A stretch of DNA of 40,303 nt from Candidatus Aminicenantota bacterium (GTDB lineage: Bacteria > Acidobacteriota > Aminicenantia > UBA2199): positions 1-40,303 of the forward strand of contig JAPKZK010000091.1 of assembly GCA_026393835.1 (NCBI GenBank), written 5' to 3'. Made by a program: the position numbers and the translations under genes. Below, piece by piece: positions 15,699 through 23,783 of the stretch; the first letter of the stretch is position 1, and the number at the start of each line of letters is the position of its first letter. The notes below the pieces were generated by a model that was not told where the DNA came from, did not search any database, and saw only the letters and a list, made by a program, of their open reading frames with translations.

Positions 15699-16508
15699 TT
15701 ATCTTTCTAAACCCGGCGGTCTATAAATAATCTCGGCCAAAAACCCCACCAGCCAACGGGGCAAGAACCGTACCACAAACACAGTTGCTTTATTTAAAAG
15801 GCCGGGGACTACAAGATATTTCTTTTTTTTGAACGCTTTGATCGCTTTGCGGGCCGCGATATCGGCTTTCATATTAACGCGGCTGTGCAGTTCGATTTTC
15901 TTTTCCAACCCAATATTCGTGATCATTTCCGTGATAACGCCGCCGGGAGCAAAAGAACAGATCGTGATCCCGCTGCCCCGGTATTCCATGTGCAGTCCTT
16001 CGGTAAACGCTTGAATCCCGTGTTTGGAAGCCGAATAAGCGCTCTGGTAAGGCACTAAAACCAGGCCCGTTTCGCTGGTGATATTAAGAATCGCACCTTC
16101 GCCTTTTTGTTGGAAATAAGAGATAAATTTCAGGCACAGTCGCATGGGGGCCAGCAGGTTCACCCGGATGATTTGTTCAAAAACATCCATATCAGACTCT
16201 TTTGAGATATTATAAAAACTGAGTCCCGCATTATTAATTACGGCGTAGATATCCGCGATTTCCACGGCTTTTTTAAACACCAATTCCACGTCGTCGGTAT
16301 TGCTGAGGTCCCCTTGCAGGATTTCCACGCGGGTATTACCGGAAGCTTCGATTTCTTTTTTCAGGTCTTCCAGGCGTTCTTTGCGCCGGGCCGTGATAAC
16401 CAAATGGGCCTTTTCCTGTTTTGCCAGGAGGCGGGCCATTTCCCTACCCAGGCCGCTGGAAGCGCCGGTGATCAAAATCCACTTGTCTTTAAAATTCAAT
16501 TTTGCCAT
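15699..16508 (-). CDS. Short-chain dehydrogenase/reductase
   Basis: 269 aa. Classical SDR pattern: TGASSGLG (cofactor loop, 14-21), ARRKER (NADP preference), GDLSNTDD, NNAG, an ITSETG segment with the catalytic Ser, and YSASKHG with the Tyr and Lys of the active site. The C-terminal 60 residues end in VVRFLPRWLVGFLAEIIYRP, a hydrophobic tail seen in membrane-associated members that act on lipid or ketoacyl substrates. Substrate not predictable. Separate from fusA (convergent). Confidence 0.9.
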   Translation of the reverse strand: MAKLNFKDKWILITGASSGLGREMARLLAKQEKAHLVITARRKERLEDLKKEIEASGNTRVEILQGDLSNTDDVELVFKKAVEIADIYAVINNAGLSFYNISKESDMDVFEQIIRVNLLAPMRLCLKFISYFQQKGEGAILNITSETGLVLVPYQSAYSASKHGIQAFTEGLHMEYRGSGITICSFAPGGVITEMITNIGLEKKIELHSRVNMKADIAARKAIKAFKKKKYLVVPGLLNKATVFVVRFLPRWLVGFLAEIIYRPPGLER

Positions 16509-16550
16509 ATTTAAATTATATCATGTTTATGATCGCATTTAAAGGAACAA

Positions 16551-16586
16551 CCCTGGTGTATCTTTGTGCCTTCGTGTCTTGGCGGC
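16551..16586 (+). repeat. Dispersed GTGCCTT-type repeat, copy 1
   Basis: CCCTGGTGTATCTTTGTGCC then TTCGTGTCTTGGCGGC. It matches 39334-39369 at most positions, with a further inverted copy at 39290-39315. Sequences of this look occur scattered in many bacterial genomes. It lies between two minus-strand genes. Confidence 0.7.
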
Positions 16587-16601
16587 AAAATTTTTCGTGG
16601 T

Positions 16602-17582
16602 TTATGAAGCAGACGGGGACGGGGGTGAAGCAAGCGCGGGCGCGGGCGCCGTTTCCTGACCTTTGACTTTACTGCGAAGGTCTATAAGTTTTTTAAGGAT
16701 ATCAAACCAGAAAGGCGCCCCCATCGATACTGCCAGGATCGACATCGCTAAACCCAATACTTTATACAACCAATCCCAGGGATTATCAGGCACTCCCCGG
16801 GGGTCCAAACTACCCTCAGCGGTTTTCGCCCAACCGATCGGAAGACCCAGTTGTTGAATCTGCGCCTGGAGTTCTTTCCCCTGTTTTAAAGAATCCGGGG
16901 ACACACTATTCACAGGTTGTTTCGCCGTCTCCATGGCCACAGTCGTAAGCGATTCCCGCAGCGCCGAATTCACCGAAAGAGCCCGGGTAATCATAATTGT
17001 ATCCACATTGAAAAGGATACAGAACACTACCGCCAACCCCAAAATAATCTTATGCGTCTGCCGCTTGTACCAGACCGAAACATGTTCCATCCCGGCGTCA
17101 AACCATTTTTCAATATCCTGCCTGGCTTTTTCAAGTTTTGCAACCAGCCCTACCTTATCCTTTCCTACGCTCTCCAGGATATCATTAAGCGTATCCCTGA
17201 CATGGTAATTCTCAATCTTAGCGATAGATGCCTTCATTTCGTCTATCATCGCTGATTTTTCCACATCGTTTTGCCCTTCCTGTTCCGCTTTTAATAAATT
17301 GTCCAACAAGGCTTCGGCGAAAACGTTAGGGGGTATGGACTTGGGCGCTGGTCCATTTCCACCGCCGCCGGCTATGCTTTTTACTTGCACCAGGTGATGA
17401 TCGAAAATATTTGCCGCCAATTTCTTATCTTTAAGCAAATTTACGATTCCTTTTTTAAGCGTCCTGGTACGAGAGTTCAATACCACGGCAATCCACTCCC
17501 TAACCCCGGAACAAACCAGGCTAAACGCCAGGTAAACAAATATCAAACCGATCGCTGTCTCTAAAATATTAGACCCAAACAT
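16602..17582 (-). CDS. Membrane protein, unknown
   Basis: 326 aa with GAGGAGG before the ATG. One N-terminal TM helix (TAIGLIFVYLAFSLVCSGV), a long helical cytoplasmic or extracytoplasmic region (about 30-175), a TM helix (IILGLAVVFCILFNVDTIMI), a loop, then a TM helix near the C-terminus (VLGLAMSILAVSMGAPFWFD) and a Pro/Ala/Ser-rich tail. The GMEHVSVWYKRQTHK segment just before the second helix and the NVDTI motif after it recur in a family of uncharacterised bacterial membrane proteins. No enzymatic motif. Expressed from its own unit. Confidence 0.7.
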   Translation of the reverse strand: MFGSNILETAIGLIFVYLAFSLVCSGVREWIAVVLNSRTRTLKKGIVNLLKDKKLAANIFDHHLVQVKSIAGGGGNGPAPKSIPPNVFAEALLDNLLKAEQEGQNDVEKSAMIDEMKASIAKIENYHVRDTLNDILESVGKDKVGLVAKLEKARQDIEKWFDAGMEHVSVWYKRQTHKIILGLAVVFCILFNVDTIMITRALSVNSALRESLTTVAMETAKQPVNSVSPDSLKQGKELQAQIQQLGLPIGWAKTAEGSLDPRGVPDNPWDWLYKVLGLAMSILAVSMGAPFWFDILKKLIDLRSKVKGQETAPAPALASPPSPSAS

Positions 17583-17663
17583 GGATACCTCCTCATCATT
17601 TTACGTTCTCTTATATATTAACTTTTTTCGAATGAAAATGAAAGCATGTTCACCATTTTTTTG

Positions 17664-17692
17664 TTGACTTTCTTCCCGCCTACTGGTAGCAT
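17664..17692 (+). promoter_or_regulatory. Promoter for the 17716-19626 gene pair
   Basis: TTGACT (17664-17669), 17 bases, TAGCAT (17687-17692). Predicted transcription start near 17699, followed by AAAGGAGG and the ATG at 17716. Confidence 0.55.
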
Positions 17693-17715
17693 ATTACCTG
17701 CAAAAGGAGGTTACC

Positions 17716-18681
17716 ATGAAAGAATCATCCTTATTTATCATAGTATGGTTTTTCGTGCTGTTAATATCATTTATATATGTGCAAGGGGCCGAACAAACCA
17801 TGAATGCCTATCCCAACCTTGAAAAAGAAAAACAAATTATCCTGGAAAAAGACCGGGAAATATCCAAAGCAGCGGCGGAAAAGGGTATTTTAAAATCCTT
17901 TTACCCGCTTATGACGGAAACATCTATCCTCTTGCCGGAAAACGGACACCCCGTGGTGGGAAAAGAAACCTGTGCAAAACTTATGGGCGGGTTGGATTTG
18001 AAGGGCCCCGGGAACCGCATTAAATGGGAACCGCTGCTGGCCGGGATTTCCGCCGCCGGCGACCTGGCCTACAGCCACGGTCGCTTTGAATTGCCCCCCG
18101 CCGCCGGCGCCGATGCTAAAGAAGGGATTCGTTACGGCTACTACGGCACTATCTGGAAAAAAGAAACGGACGGGAACTGGAAAGTGGCTTTCAGCCAGGG
18201 ACTGCTTTTATTGAAAGACCTTAAGCAAAAACCCCTGGAAAAACAATACGATCCCGATAAAGTCGACCCAATCACAGGAGAAGTATTGGCCACCGAGCGG
18301 GCGTTTTCAGACTACTCCGTAACCAATGGACGCTTGCCGGCGTTTTACCGCTATATCGACGATAACGGTATGGCCCTCGGTTCCGGCGGCGCGCCCAAAA
18401 AGAAAGTGGATTTTGCCGCGGGCATCGCCGACGCCGAAAAGAAAAAACAGGCAGGCGACCCGGGTCCGGGAGAAAGTAAACTGGAATGGCAAGCCCTGTA
18501 TTCCCATGTCGCCGCATCCGGCGATCTGGCTTATAATTTCGGGTCGTATCTTTACAGCGCCACGGACGCCAACGGTAGGTCCAGCATGGGCCGCGGTTAT
18601 TTTATGACCGTATGGAAGAAGCAGACTACGGGCAATAAAGATTGGAAATTCGTCTTAGATTGTGGAAACGAGGTCGATTAA
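17716..18681 (+). CDS. Exported protein with two NTF2-like (SnoaL/DUF4440) domains
   Basis: 321 aa. Signal peptide LFIIVWFFVLLISFIYVQGA. Two tandem homologous domains follow: first (about 45-175) with MTETSILLPENGHPVVGKE, AAGDLAYSHGRFEL and YGTIWKKETDGNWKVAF, second (about 195-321) with ASGDLAYNFGSYLY and YFMTVWKKQTTGNKDWKFV. This is the DUF4440/SnoaL cone fold, which usually binds small ligands. The gene is followed after 3 bases by a metallo-hydrolase gene, so a shared pathway is likely. No catalytic residues can be assigned. Confidence 0.8.
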   Translation: MKESSLFIIVWFFVLLISFIYVQGAEQTMNAYPNLEKEKQIILEKDREISKAAAEKGILKSFYPLMTETSILLPENGHPVVGKETCAKLMGGLDLKGPGNRIKWEPLLAGISAAGDLAYSHGRFELPPAAGADAKEGIRYGYYGTIWKKETDGNWKVAFSQGLLLLKDLKQKPLEKQYDPDKVDPITGEVLATERAFSDYSVTNGRLPAFYRYIDDNGMALGSGGAPKKKVDFAAGIADAEKKKQAGDPGPGESKLEWQALYSHVAASGDLAYNFGSYLYSATDANGRSSMGRGYFMTVWKKQTTGNKDWKFVLDCGNEVD

Positions 18682-18684
18682 ATC

Positions 18685-19626
18685 ATGGCCAATATAAAAG
18701 AAATCGAAATCTTCGGGAAACATGCGCCGGTACTCAGAATTTACGACAAACTCTTCCCCCTGTATATTGTCAAAGGGGAAAAGAATTTTCTCATCGACAG
18801 CGGGGTGACCGCCAGGGCAGAACTTTTTCATGAACGGATCGAAAAAGCCTTGAAAGAGACCGGGCCTTCCGGCAATCAGCGCCAGCGCATCGATACCCTC
18901 TTATTAACACATACCCATTGGGACCATACCGGCGCGGCGTACTATTTACAGCAAATATATGGTTTTAATGTCATGGCCTCGCGCCGGGGCGTGGAATTAT
19001 TGCAGAAACAAAAGGTAGTAGGGTTTATCGACCGCCTGAACCGGGATTATAAAACCATGCTGCAGGAAGTTTCGGACGTGCGGTTCGATCGCCTGGACAA
19101 ACTGGAAGCCGTATCAGGCGGCGATACCATCCGGGTGGATGCGGAAAATTATTTTGAAGTCATCGAGACCCCCGGTCATACCAAATGCGCAGTCTCTTAC
19201 TTGCTCCGTCCCGACAATGTATTGTTCATGGGCGATTCGGCGGGCCTCCTGGAGAAGGACGGCGCTATCAAGCCGATTTTTTTATCCAGTTACAGCGAGT
19301 ATGAGGATTCCTTAAGAAAGCTGATGTCGTTGGAAGTAGAGGCCATGGCATTCCCGCATAACCGGTTCCTCGCCGGTAAGGACAAAGTAAAAAAGTACTT
19401 GCGGGATTCGTTTGCGCGGACGCAGGAGGTAAAGGAGGAAATTTTAAAGATTCTCAAGGATGAGAAAGATACCGCCAAAATCGCAGAAACTCTTTATCGA
19501 CAGGAATTTCCCATAACGTCCATCATGGGGCCCAAAGAGGCCATGATGATTAATCTTGAGGCCATGGTAAAAGCCGTGGCCCACGAAGTCCGCAATGACA
19601 GGGGTTCTTTTTACTCCACACTATAG
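18685..19626 (+). CDS. Metallo-beta-lactamase-fold hydrolase
   Basis: 313 aa. The metal-binding motif HTHWDH (about residue 75) has the family form HxHxDH. ETPGHTKCAVSYLL carries the next His and FMGDSAGLL the bridging Asp. The final His is probably in AFPHNRF. Likely a hydrolase of thioester, lactone or phosphoester type; substrate unknown. No signal peptide. It lies 3 bases after the NTF2-like gene and its end overlaps the convergent sppA by 16 bases. Confidence 0.88.
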   Translation: MANIKEIEIFGKHAPVLRIYDKLFPLYIVKGEKNFLIDSGVTARAELFHERIEKALKETGPSGNQRQRIDTLLLTHTHWDHTGAAYYLQQIYGFNVMASRRGVELLQKQKVVGFIDRLNRDYKTMLQEVSDVRFDRLDKLEAVSGGDTIRVDAENYFEVIETPGHTKCAVSYLLRPDNVLFMGDSAGLLEKDGAIKPIFLSSYSEYEDSLRKLMSLEVEAMAFPHNRFLAGKDKVKKYLRDSFARTQEVKEEILKILKDEKDTAKIAETLYRQEFPITSIMGPKEAMMINLEAMVKAVAHEVRNDRGSFYSTL

Positions 19627-21485
19627 GGCCAATAGGCATACAGGCCATTGGGGTCATTGAATTGGGAAAGCATTTGCATTTGCCGGTTCACCAGGCGCAG
19701 CATATTGTTGACCGGGTTCAGCGGTTGATTCCCCTGGCCCCCCACTGCGGTGGAACCGTTTTCAGCCGTTATCTTTGAAAAGAGATTGGCTATCAACCGG
19801 TCATAAGCGCCCGGTTTTTTACGGAAATATTTTACGCCGAAATTGTCGCCCAATTTAGCCAGCTTCGCAGCGGATTTCAGCGCATCTTCCAGTCCGCCCA
19901 GGCGGTCCACCAGGCCCAGTTCCAGGGCGTCTTTTCCACTCCAGATACGGCCCTGCGCAATTTCATGAATTTTTTCCGGCGTTGTTTTCCGGGCCCCGGC
20001 CACTGTGGTAATAAAATCTTTGTAGCCCTTATCGACAACGGCCTGGATAATTTCAGCCACTTCCGGGGAAATGGCGCGGTCAAAGCGCAGTGCGCCGGAT
20101 AATTTATTGGTTCCCACTCCATCTACCCGAGTTCCCAGGTACTTTGCCATGGTTTTCTGGTAAGTAGGGAAAATTCCGAAAATTCCGATAGAACCGGTAA
20201 GCGTAGCGGGATAAGCCCAGACTTCGTCCGAAGCCAGCGCAATCCAGTAGCCGCCCGATGCAGCCATACTGCTCATAGAGACCACCACGGGTTTCCCCTC
20301 TTTGTGGGCCAATTCCAGTTCCCTGCGAATCACTTCCGAAGCGAAGGAGCTGCCGCCGCCGCTGTCCACCCGCAGCAGGATCGCTTTGACATTTTTATCA
20401 TGGCGGGCTTCCCTGATTAATGCGGCGGTAGAATCGCCGCCGATGTTCCCGGGCGGCTGCCGGCCGTTGAGAATATTCCCTTTGGCCACGATGACGGCGA
20501 CGGCGTTTTTATGCACATTGTCACCCCATCGTTCAGCGTCCCTGTCCAGGGCTTCCAGGTAATCCCCGTATCCCACTTGATAATAAGTGTGGGTGCTTTT
20601 ATCTTCGCCCACTAATTTTATCAGCCGGTCCCGGACCTGGTCGCGGCTGACTGCGTAATCAATTAAACCGGCTTTCAACGCCGCCTGGGCGATGTCGCCT
20701 TCAAATTCTTTCACCCGGGTAGGGAATTGTTCCACAAAATTTTTAATGGTTTCTACTTTAACGCCGCGGCCGGCCGCCACATCTTGCAGGTAGGTTTCCC
20801 ATAAATTCTCCAGGTACTTGAGTTCGGCTTCTTTGGCTTCTTCCGACATGTCGTTACGGAGGAACGGTTCCACGGCGGATTTATATTTGCCCACGCGGAA
20901 AACATTCACATCCACTTCCAATTTATCCAGGCCTTCTTTGAAGAACATCCCGTAGCTGCTGTAGCCTTCCAGGAGCAGTAGGCCCATGTGGTGCATGTAT
21001 ATTTCATCGGCATAAGCGGCCAGGTAATAGGAACTGCGGATGTAGTTATCGGCGACGGCAATCACTTTTTTGCCTGTTTTTTTGAAACGGATGACGGCGT
21101 CTCTAATTTCTTGTAGTTTAACCAGGCCGGCGCCGGTCAGCCCGTTAAGGTCCAGCAGCAGCACTTTAACGCGGCTGTCGCCGCCGGCCATATCCACGGC
21201 ATCCACCAGGTCTTTAAGCAGGGTTTCGGGGCCGGTATCCAGGCCTATTATTTTCCCTGCCGCATTGGTCAGGCCGCCGGCGCTCAATTGTTCGACAATC
21301 GCGCCGTAGGGTTTCACCACCAGGACCGTGGAACCCGGGACATTCGGACGGGGATTCCACAGCAGGCCCAGTACAAAAGCCAGGAGCACAAAAAACACGA
21401 CGTTCAAAACCACCAGGCGGAATAGGTTAATTCCTTGCCACAGGGGGTGAAGACGCTCAAAAAATCCTTTTTTATCATCGCTCAT
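19611..21485 (-). CDS. sppA: Signal peptide peptidase SppA, 67K type
   Basis: 624 aa, the length of the two-domain SppA. N-terminal TM anchor (FRLVVLNVVFFVLLAFVLGL). The first half has RVGKYKSAVEPF with the general-base Lys (K202), and the second half has SSMAASGGYW with the nucleophile Ser410, matching the split Lys/Ser dyad of the E. coli enzyme. DSGGGSSFASEVIRRE and GSIGIFG are conserved. It degrades cleaved signal peptides in the inner membrane. AAAGGAG lies 7 bases before the ATG. Upstream is the inverted dispersed repeat at 21564-21623. Confidence 0.95.
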   Translation of the reverse strand: MSDDKKGFFERLHPLWQGINLFRLVVLNVVFFVLLAFVLGLLWNPRPNVPGSTVLVVKPYGAIVEQLSAGGLTNAAGKIIGLDTGPETLLKDLVDAVDMAGGDSRVKVLLLDLNGLTGAGLVKLQEIRDAVIRFKKTGKKVIAVADNYIRSSYYLAAYADEIYMHHMGLLLLEGYSSYGMFFKEGLDKLEVDVNVFRVGKYKSAVEPFLRNDMSEEAKEAELKYLENLWETYLQDVAAGRGVKVETIKNFVEQFPTRVKEFEGDIAQAALKAGLIDYAVSRDQVRDRLIKLVGEDKSTHTYYQVGYGDYLEALDRDAERWGDNVHKNAVAVIVAKGNILNGRQPPGNIGGDSTAALIREARHDKNVKAILLRVDSGGGSSFASEVIRRELELAHKEGKPVVVSMSSMAASGGYWIALASDEVWAYPATLTGSIGIFGIFPTYQKTMAKYLGTRVDGVGTNKLSGALRFDRAISPEVAEIIQAVVDKGYKDFITTVAGARKTTPEKIHEIAQGRIWSGKDALELGLVDRLGGLEDALKSAAKLAKLGDNFGVKYFRKKPGAYDRLIANLFSKITAENGSTAVGGQGNQPLNPVNNMLRLVNRQMQMLSQFNDPNGLYAYWPYSVE

Positions 21486-21563
21486 CAGACTTTCTCCTTT
21501 ATTAAACGATTTCCAATTTAATACAGATCATAAATCAATTTACGTAAAAAATCAATTGTCACT

Positions 21564-21623
21564 TTTGCCCCCGGCGGGTCAGGACCTTTTTGAAAAAAGG
21601 TCCCGACACCCCCCAAAACTTTT
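21564..21623 (-). repeat. Dispersed terminator-like repeat, copy 2
   Basis: Read on the minus strand it starts AAAAGTTTTGGGGGG and ends CCGCCGGGGGCAAA, the same flanks as the copy after fusA. The stem is different: GGACC and GGTCC arms around TTTTTTCAAAAA. It lies between divergent sppA and cas6. Confidence 0.8.
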
Positions 21624-21653
21624 GATAATCTTTTCTTTGCTTTGTGAATAGTG

Positions 21654-21659
21654 TATAAT
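21654..21659 (+). promoter_or_regulatory. -10 box giving a leaderless cas6 transcript
   Basis: A perfect TATAAT ends 7 bases before the cas6 ATG (21667), which puts the expected transcription start at the start codon. No ribosome site is present. The -35 region 17 bases upstream (TTTTCT) is poor. Confidence 0.55.
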
Positions 21660-21666
21660 CCGCGCT

Positions 21667-22404
21667 ATGAGGATAAAGATTAATTTATTGTCGCAGCCGT
21701 TTATTTCCATACCCATCGACTACAACTACAATATTTATATTACCCTGCGGCGGATACTTTTCGATTATTTAAGCGCCGCCAAGCCGAAATTATTTAATCG
21801 CTATAAGAAGGCCTTCCCCGATTTTACTTTCTCGCAGTTGATGATACCTGAAAGGAAGGTAGAATTGGGTTTTATCGAAATTACCGGCTCTTACCTGTCT
21901 TTTTATGTTTCCTCCGGCGATGACACCTTTATCGAATACCTGGCAAAGGCTGTCAATCAGGTGGGGGAATTCCCGGTTCATAATAAAATATTCAAATTAA
22001 AGAAGATAGAAGTCATAGAGCCGCCTGAGTTTTTACCCGAGATGAAATTTCGCATGTTATCGCCCCTTTTGCTGGTCAGGTTGAAGGGTGACAAAGTGGT
22101 GTTTGTGCGGCCCGAGGACAGCGACCTGGATGACATTTTCAGTTCGCGGTTGGCGGCGAGATACAACGCTTTATTCAAGGGCAATTACACCGGCAAGGAT
22201 ATAAAGATTCAATTGGACCAGGGATATGTGGAGCGTAAGAAGAGTCTTACGCGGTTGTTGACCATTCGCAATATTAATTTCAAGACGATATTTGCGCCTT
22301 TTACTTTAAAGGGAGCAGTGGATTTGATAGCGTTCGCGTACCATAACGGCATCGGCGAGAAGACCCATTTCGGTCTCGGCTCGATCGAAGCTTTAGAGGA
22401 GTAA
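21667..22404 (+). CDS. cas6: Cas6-family CRISPR endoribonuclease (orphan)
   Basis: 245 aa, the usual size. The N-terminal RAMP fold has SIPIDYNYNIYITLRRIL and FTFSQL. The middle has MLSPLLLVRL and a VFVRPEDSDLDDIFSSRL stretch. The C-terminal Gly-rich loop is GIGEKTHFGLGSIE, the clearest Cas6 hallmark. Cas6 cuts pre-crRNA within repeats. The position where many Cas6 proteins have LH reads LF here, so the usual catalytic His is not obvious. No other cas gene or CRISPR array lies in the window. An AAA+ ATPase follows after 53 bases on the same strand. Confidence 0.9.
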   Translation: MRIKINLLSQPFISIPIDYNYNIYITLRRILFDYLSAAKPKLFNRYKKAFPDFTFSQLMIPERKVELGFIEITGSYLSFYVSSGDDTFIEYLAKAVNQVGEFPVHNKIFKLKKIEVIEPPEFLPEMKFRMLSPLLLVRLKGDKVVFVRPEDSDLDDIFSSRLAARYNALFKGNYTGKDIKIQLDQGYVERKKSLTRLLTIRNINFKTIFAPFTLKGAVDLIAFAYHNGIGEKTHFGLGSIEALEE

Positions 22405-22457
22405 AATATTATAAATTATGGTAAAATACTGTAGGTTTAAACAATTGAGGTGATTGC

Positions 22458-23783
22458 ATGAAAAAAGCTGCCAATATTAATGAATTTGCCAACAACCTGA
22501 TTCCTGAGAATTTTCTAAGCACCGAAGACAGGAACGTGTATGTTCCTATTTATGATAATATCCTGGAATCGCTGCGGGATATGGTTATCAATGACCAGGT
22601 GGAAGCCCAGTCCTTTTTCGTGGCAGGTCAGCCGGGAACAGGAAAAACGACGGCATTGAATTTTTTCCCCGATAGGAACGTGGAAACCCATTATTCGATT
22701 AAATATATGAATATGCGGGATTTCCTTGATCTCAGCGATGTGGACATTATCGATTTCTTACTGGCTTTTGCGTTTGCATTGGTGCAAAATACGCCGCTGG
22801 ATAAGGACTATTACAAGCGACTGGTGGAGATTCAACGGAAACATAAAGGGGAAATCGAAGAAACAGCGGAAAATGAATCCAGTAAAACTAAAAGCGCCGG
22901 CGTCTCAGGAGAAGTTTCTTTGTCCGGCGGATTTTTAAATTTTATTAAATTAAAGGCAGGTTTCTTTTCCAATCTTAAATTGGACAGGGTCTACAGGCAA
23001 AAGACCCGGGAGATTTTCAAATTGAAAAAACCGTTCTTACGTGATTTGATCAATGAACTGCTGGATAAATATAATGAAAAAGTCGCTGGCGGAAAACAAC
23101 TCCTGGTTATTATCGATGATCTCGACAAGCTTAAGGATGCGCCGCAAATCAATTCGATTTTTATCGATAACCGGAATTATATTTTTAGCCTGAAATGCAA
23201 AAAAATTATATCGATCCCCACGTACCTGTCCAAAGCCCCTGAGATTGTCAATTATTCCTCCCATTACCCCATCCGCCAATTCGTGTTGAGATTAAGCCAC
23301 AATCCTTTCACCGAGAAACCTTCGGATGAGGAGAAAAAAAAGATCGAAGCTAATTGCCGTTTGCTTAGAGATGTCATCAAATGCCGGATCGCCCCAGGGA
23401 TTTTACTAATCGATGATGAGGCATTGGAAGAAGCCATCGAAAAATCGGCCGGCATTATCCGTCAGTTGATACGGATAATTTACGTAGCGGCAGTGAATGT
23501 AAGAAGGCTTGAATTAAAAAAGATTTCTGTGAATGATGTGCGAGAAAGCATTAATTTGCTGCGCAACCAACTGGCCGGGACCATTACGTCATCCAATAAG
23601 ATCGATTTGCTGAATACGATTCTTACTAAAAACATACCCGTCTCAGAAACTGCCGGGGAGTTTATCGAATTGTTGCAGGCCAATAATATTGTGGCGTATG
23701 AAAATGGGGAACCCTGGTATGAAGTAAACCCGATTATCAGGAATACTGTGAAGGTTTATGCCGAAAGACAGCAGAAAGAATAA
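22458..23783 (+). CDS. AAA+/STAND-like P-loop ATPase
   Basis: 441 aa. Walker A GQPGTGKT (57-64), Walker B LLVIIDDLDK (215-224), then a helical lid with GIIRQLIRIIYVAAVNVRR and a C-terminal winged-helix-like part. The N-terminus NVYVPIYDNILESLRDM is like those of Orc/Cdc6-like or signal-transduction AAA proteins. AGGTGATTGC precedes the ATG. It overlaps the TPR gene by 26 bases. It is probably an ATP-driven switch acting with the TPR partner; the Cas6 link is positional. Confidence 0.82.
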   Translation: MKKAANINEFANNLIPENFLSTEDRNVYVPIYDNILESLRDMVINDQVEAQSFFVAGQPGTGKTTALNFFPDRNVETHYSIKYMNMRDFLDLSDVDIIDFLLAFAFALVQNTPLDKDYYKRLVEIQRKHKGEIEETAENESSKTKSAGVSGEVSLSGGFLNFIKLKAGFFSNLKLDRVYRQKTREIFKLKKPFLRDLINELLDKYNEKVAGGKQLLVIIDDLDKLKDAPQINSIFIDNRNYIFSLKCKKIISIPTYLSKAPEIVNYSSHYPIRQFVLRLSHNPFTEKPSDEEKKKIEANCRLLRDVIKCRIAPGILLIDDEALEEAIEKSAGIIRQLIRIIYVAAVNVRRLELKKISVNDVRESINLLRNQLAGTITSSNKIDLLNTILTKNIPVSETAGEFIELLQANNIVAYENGEPWYEVNPIIRNTVKVYAERQQKE

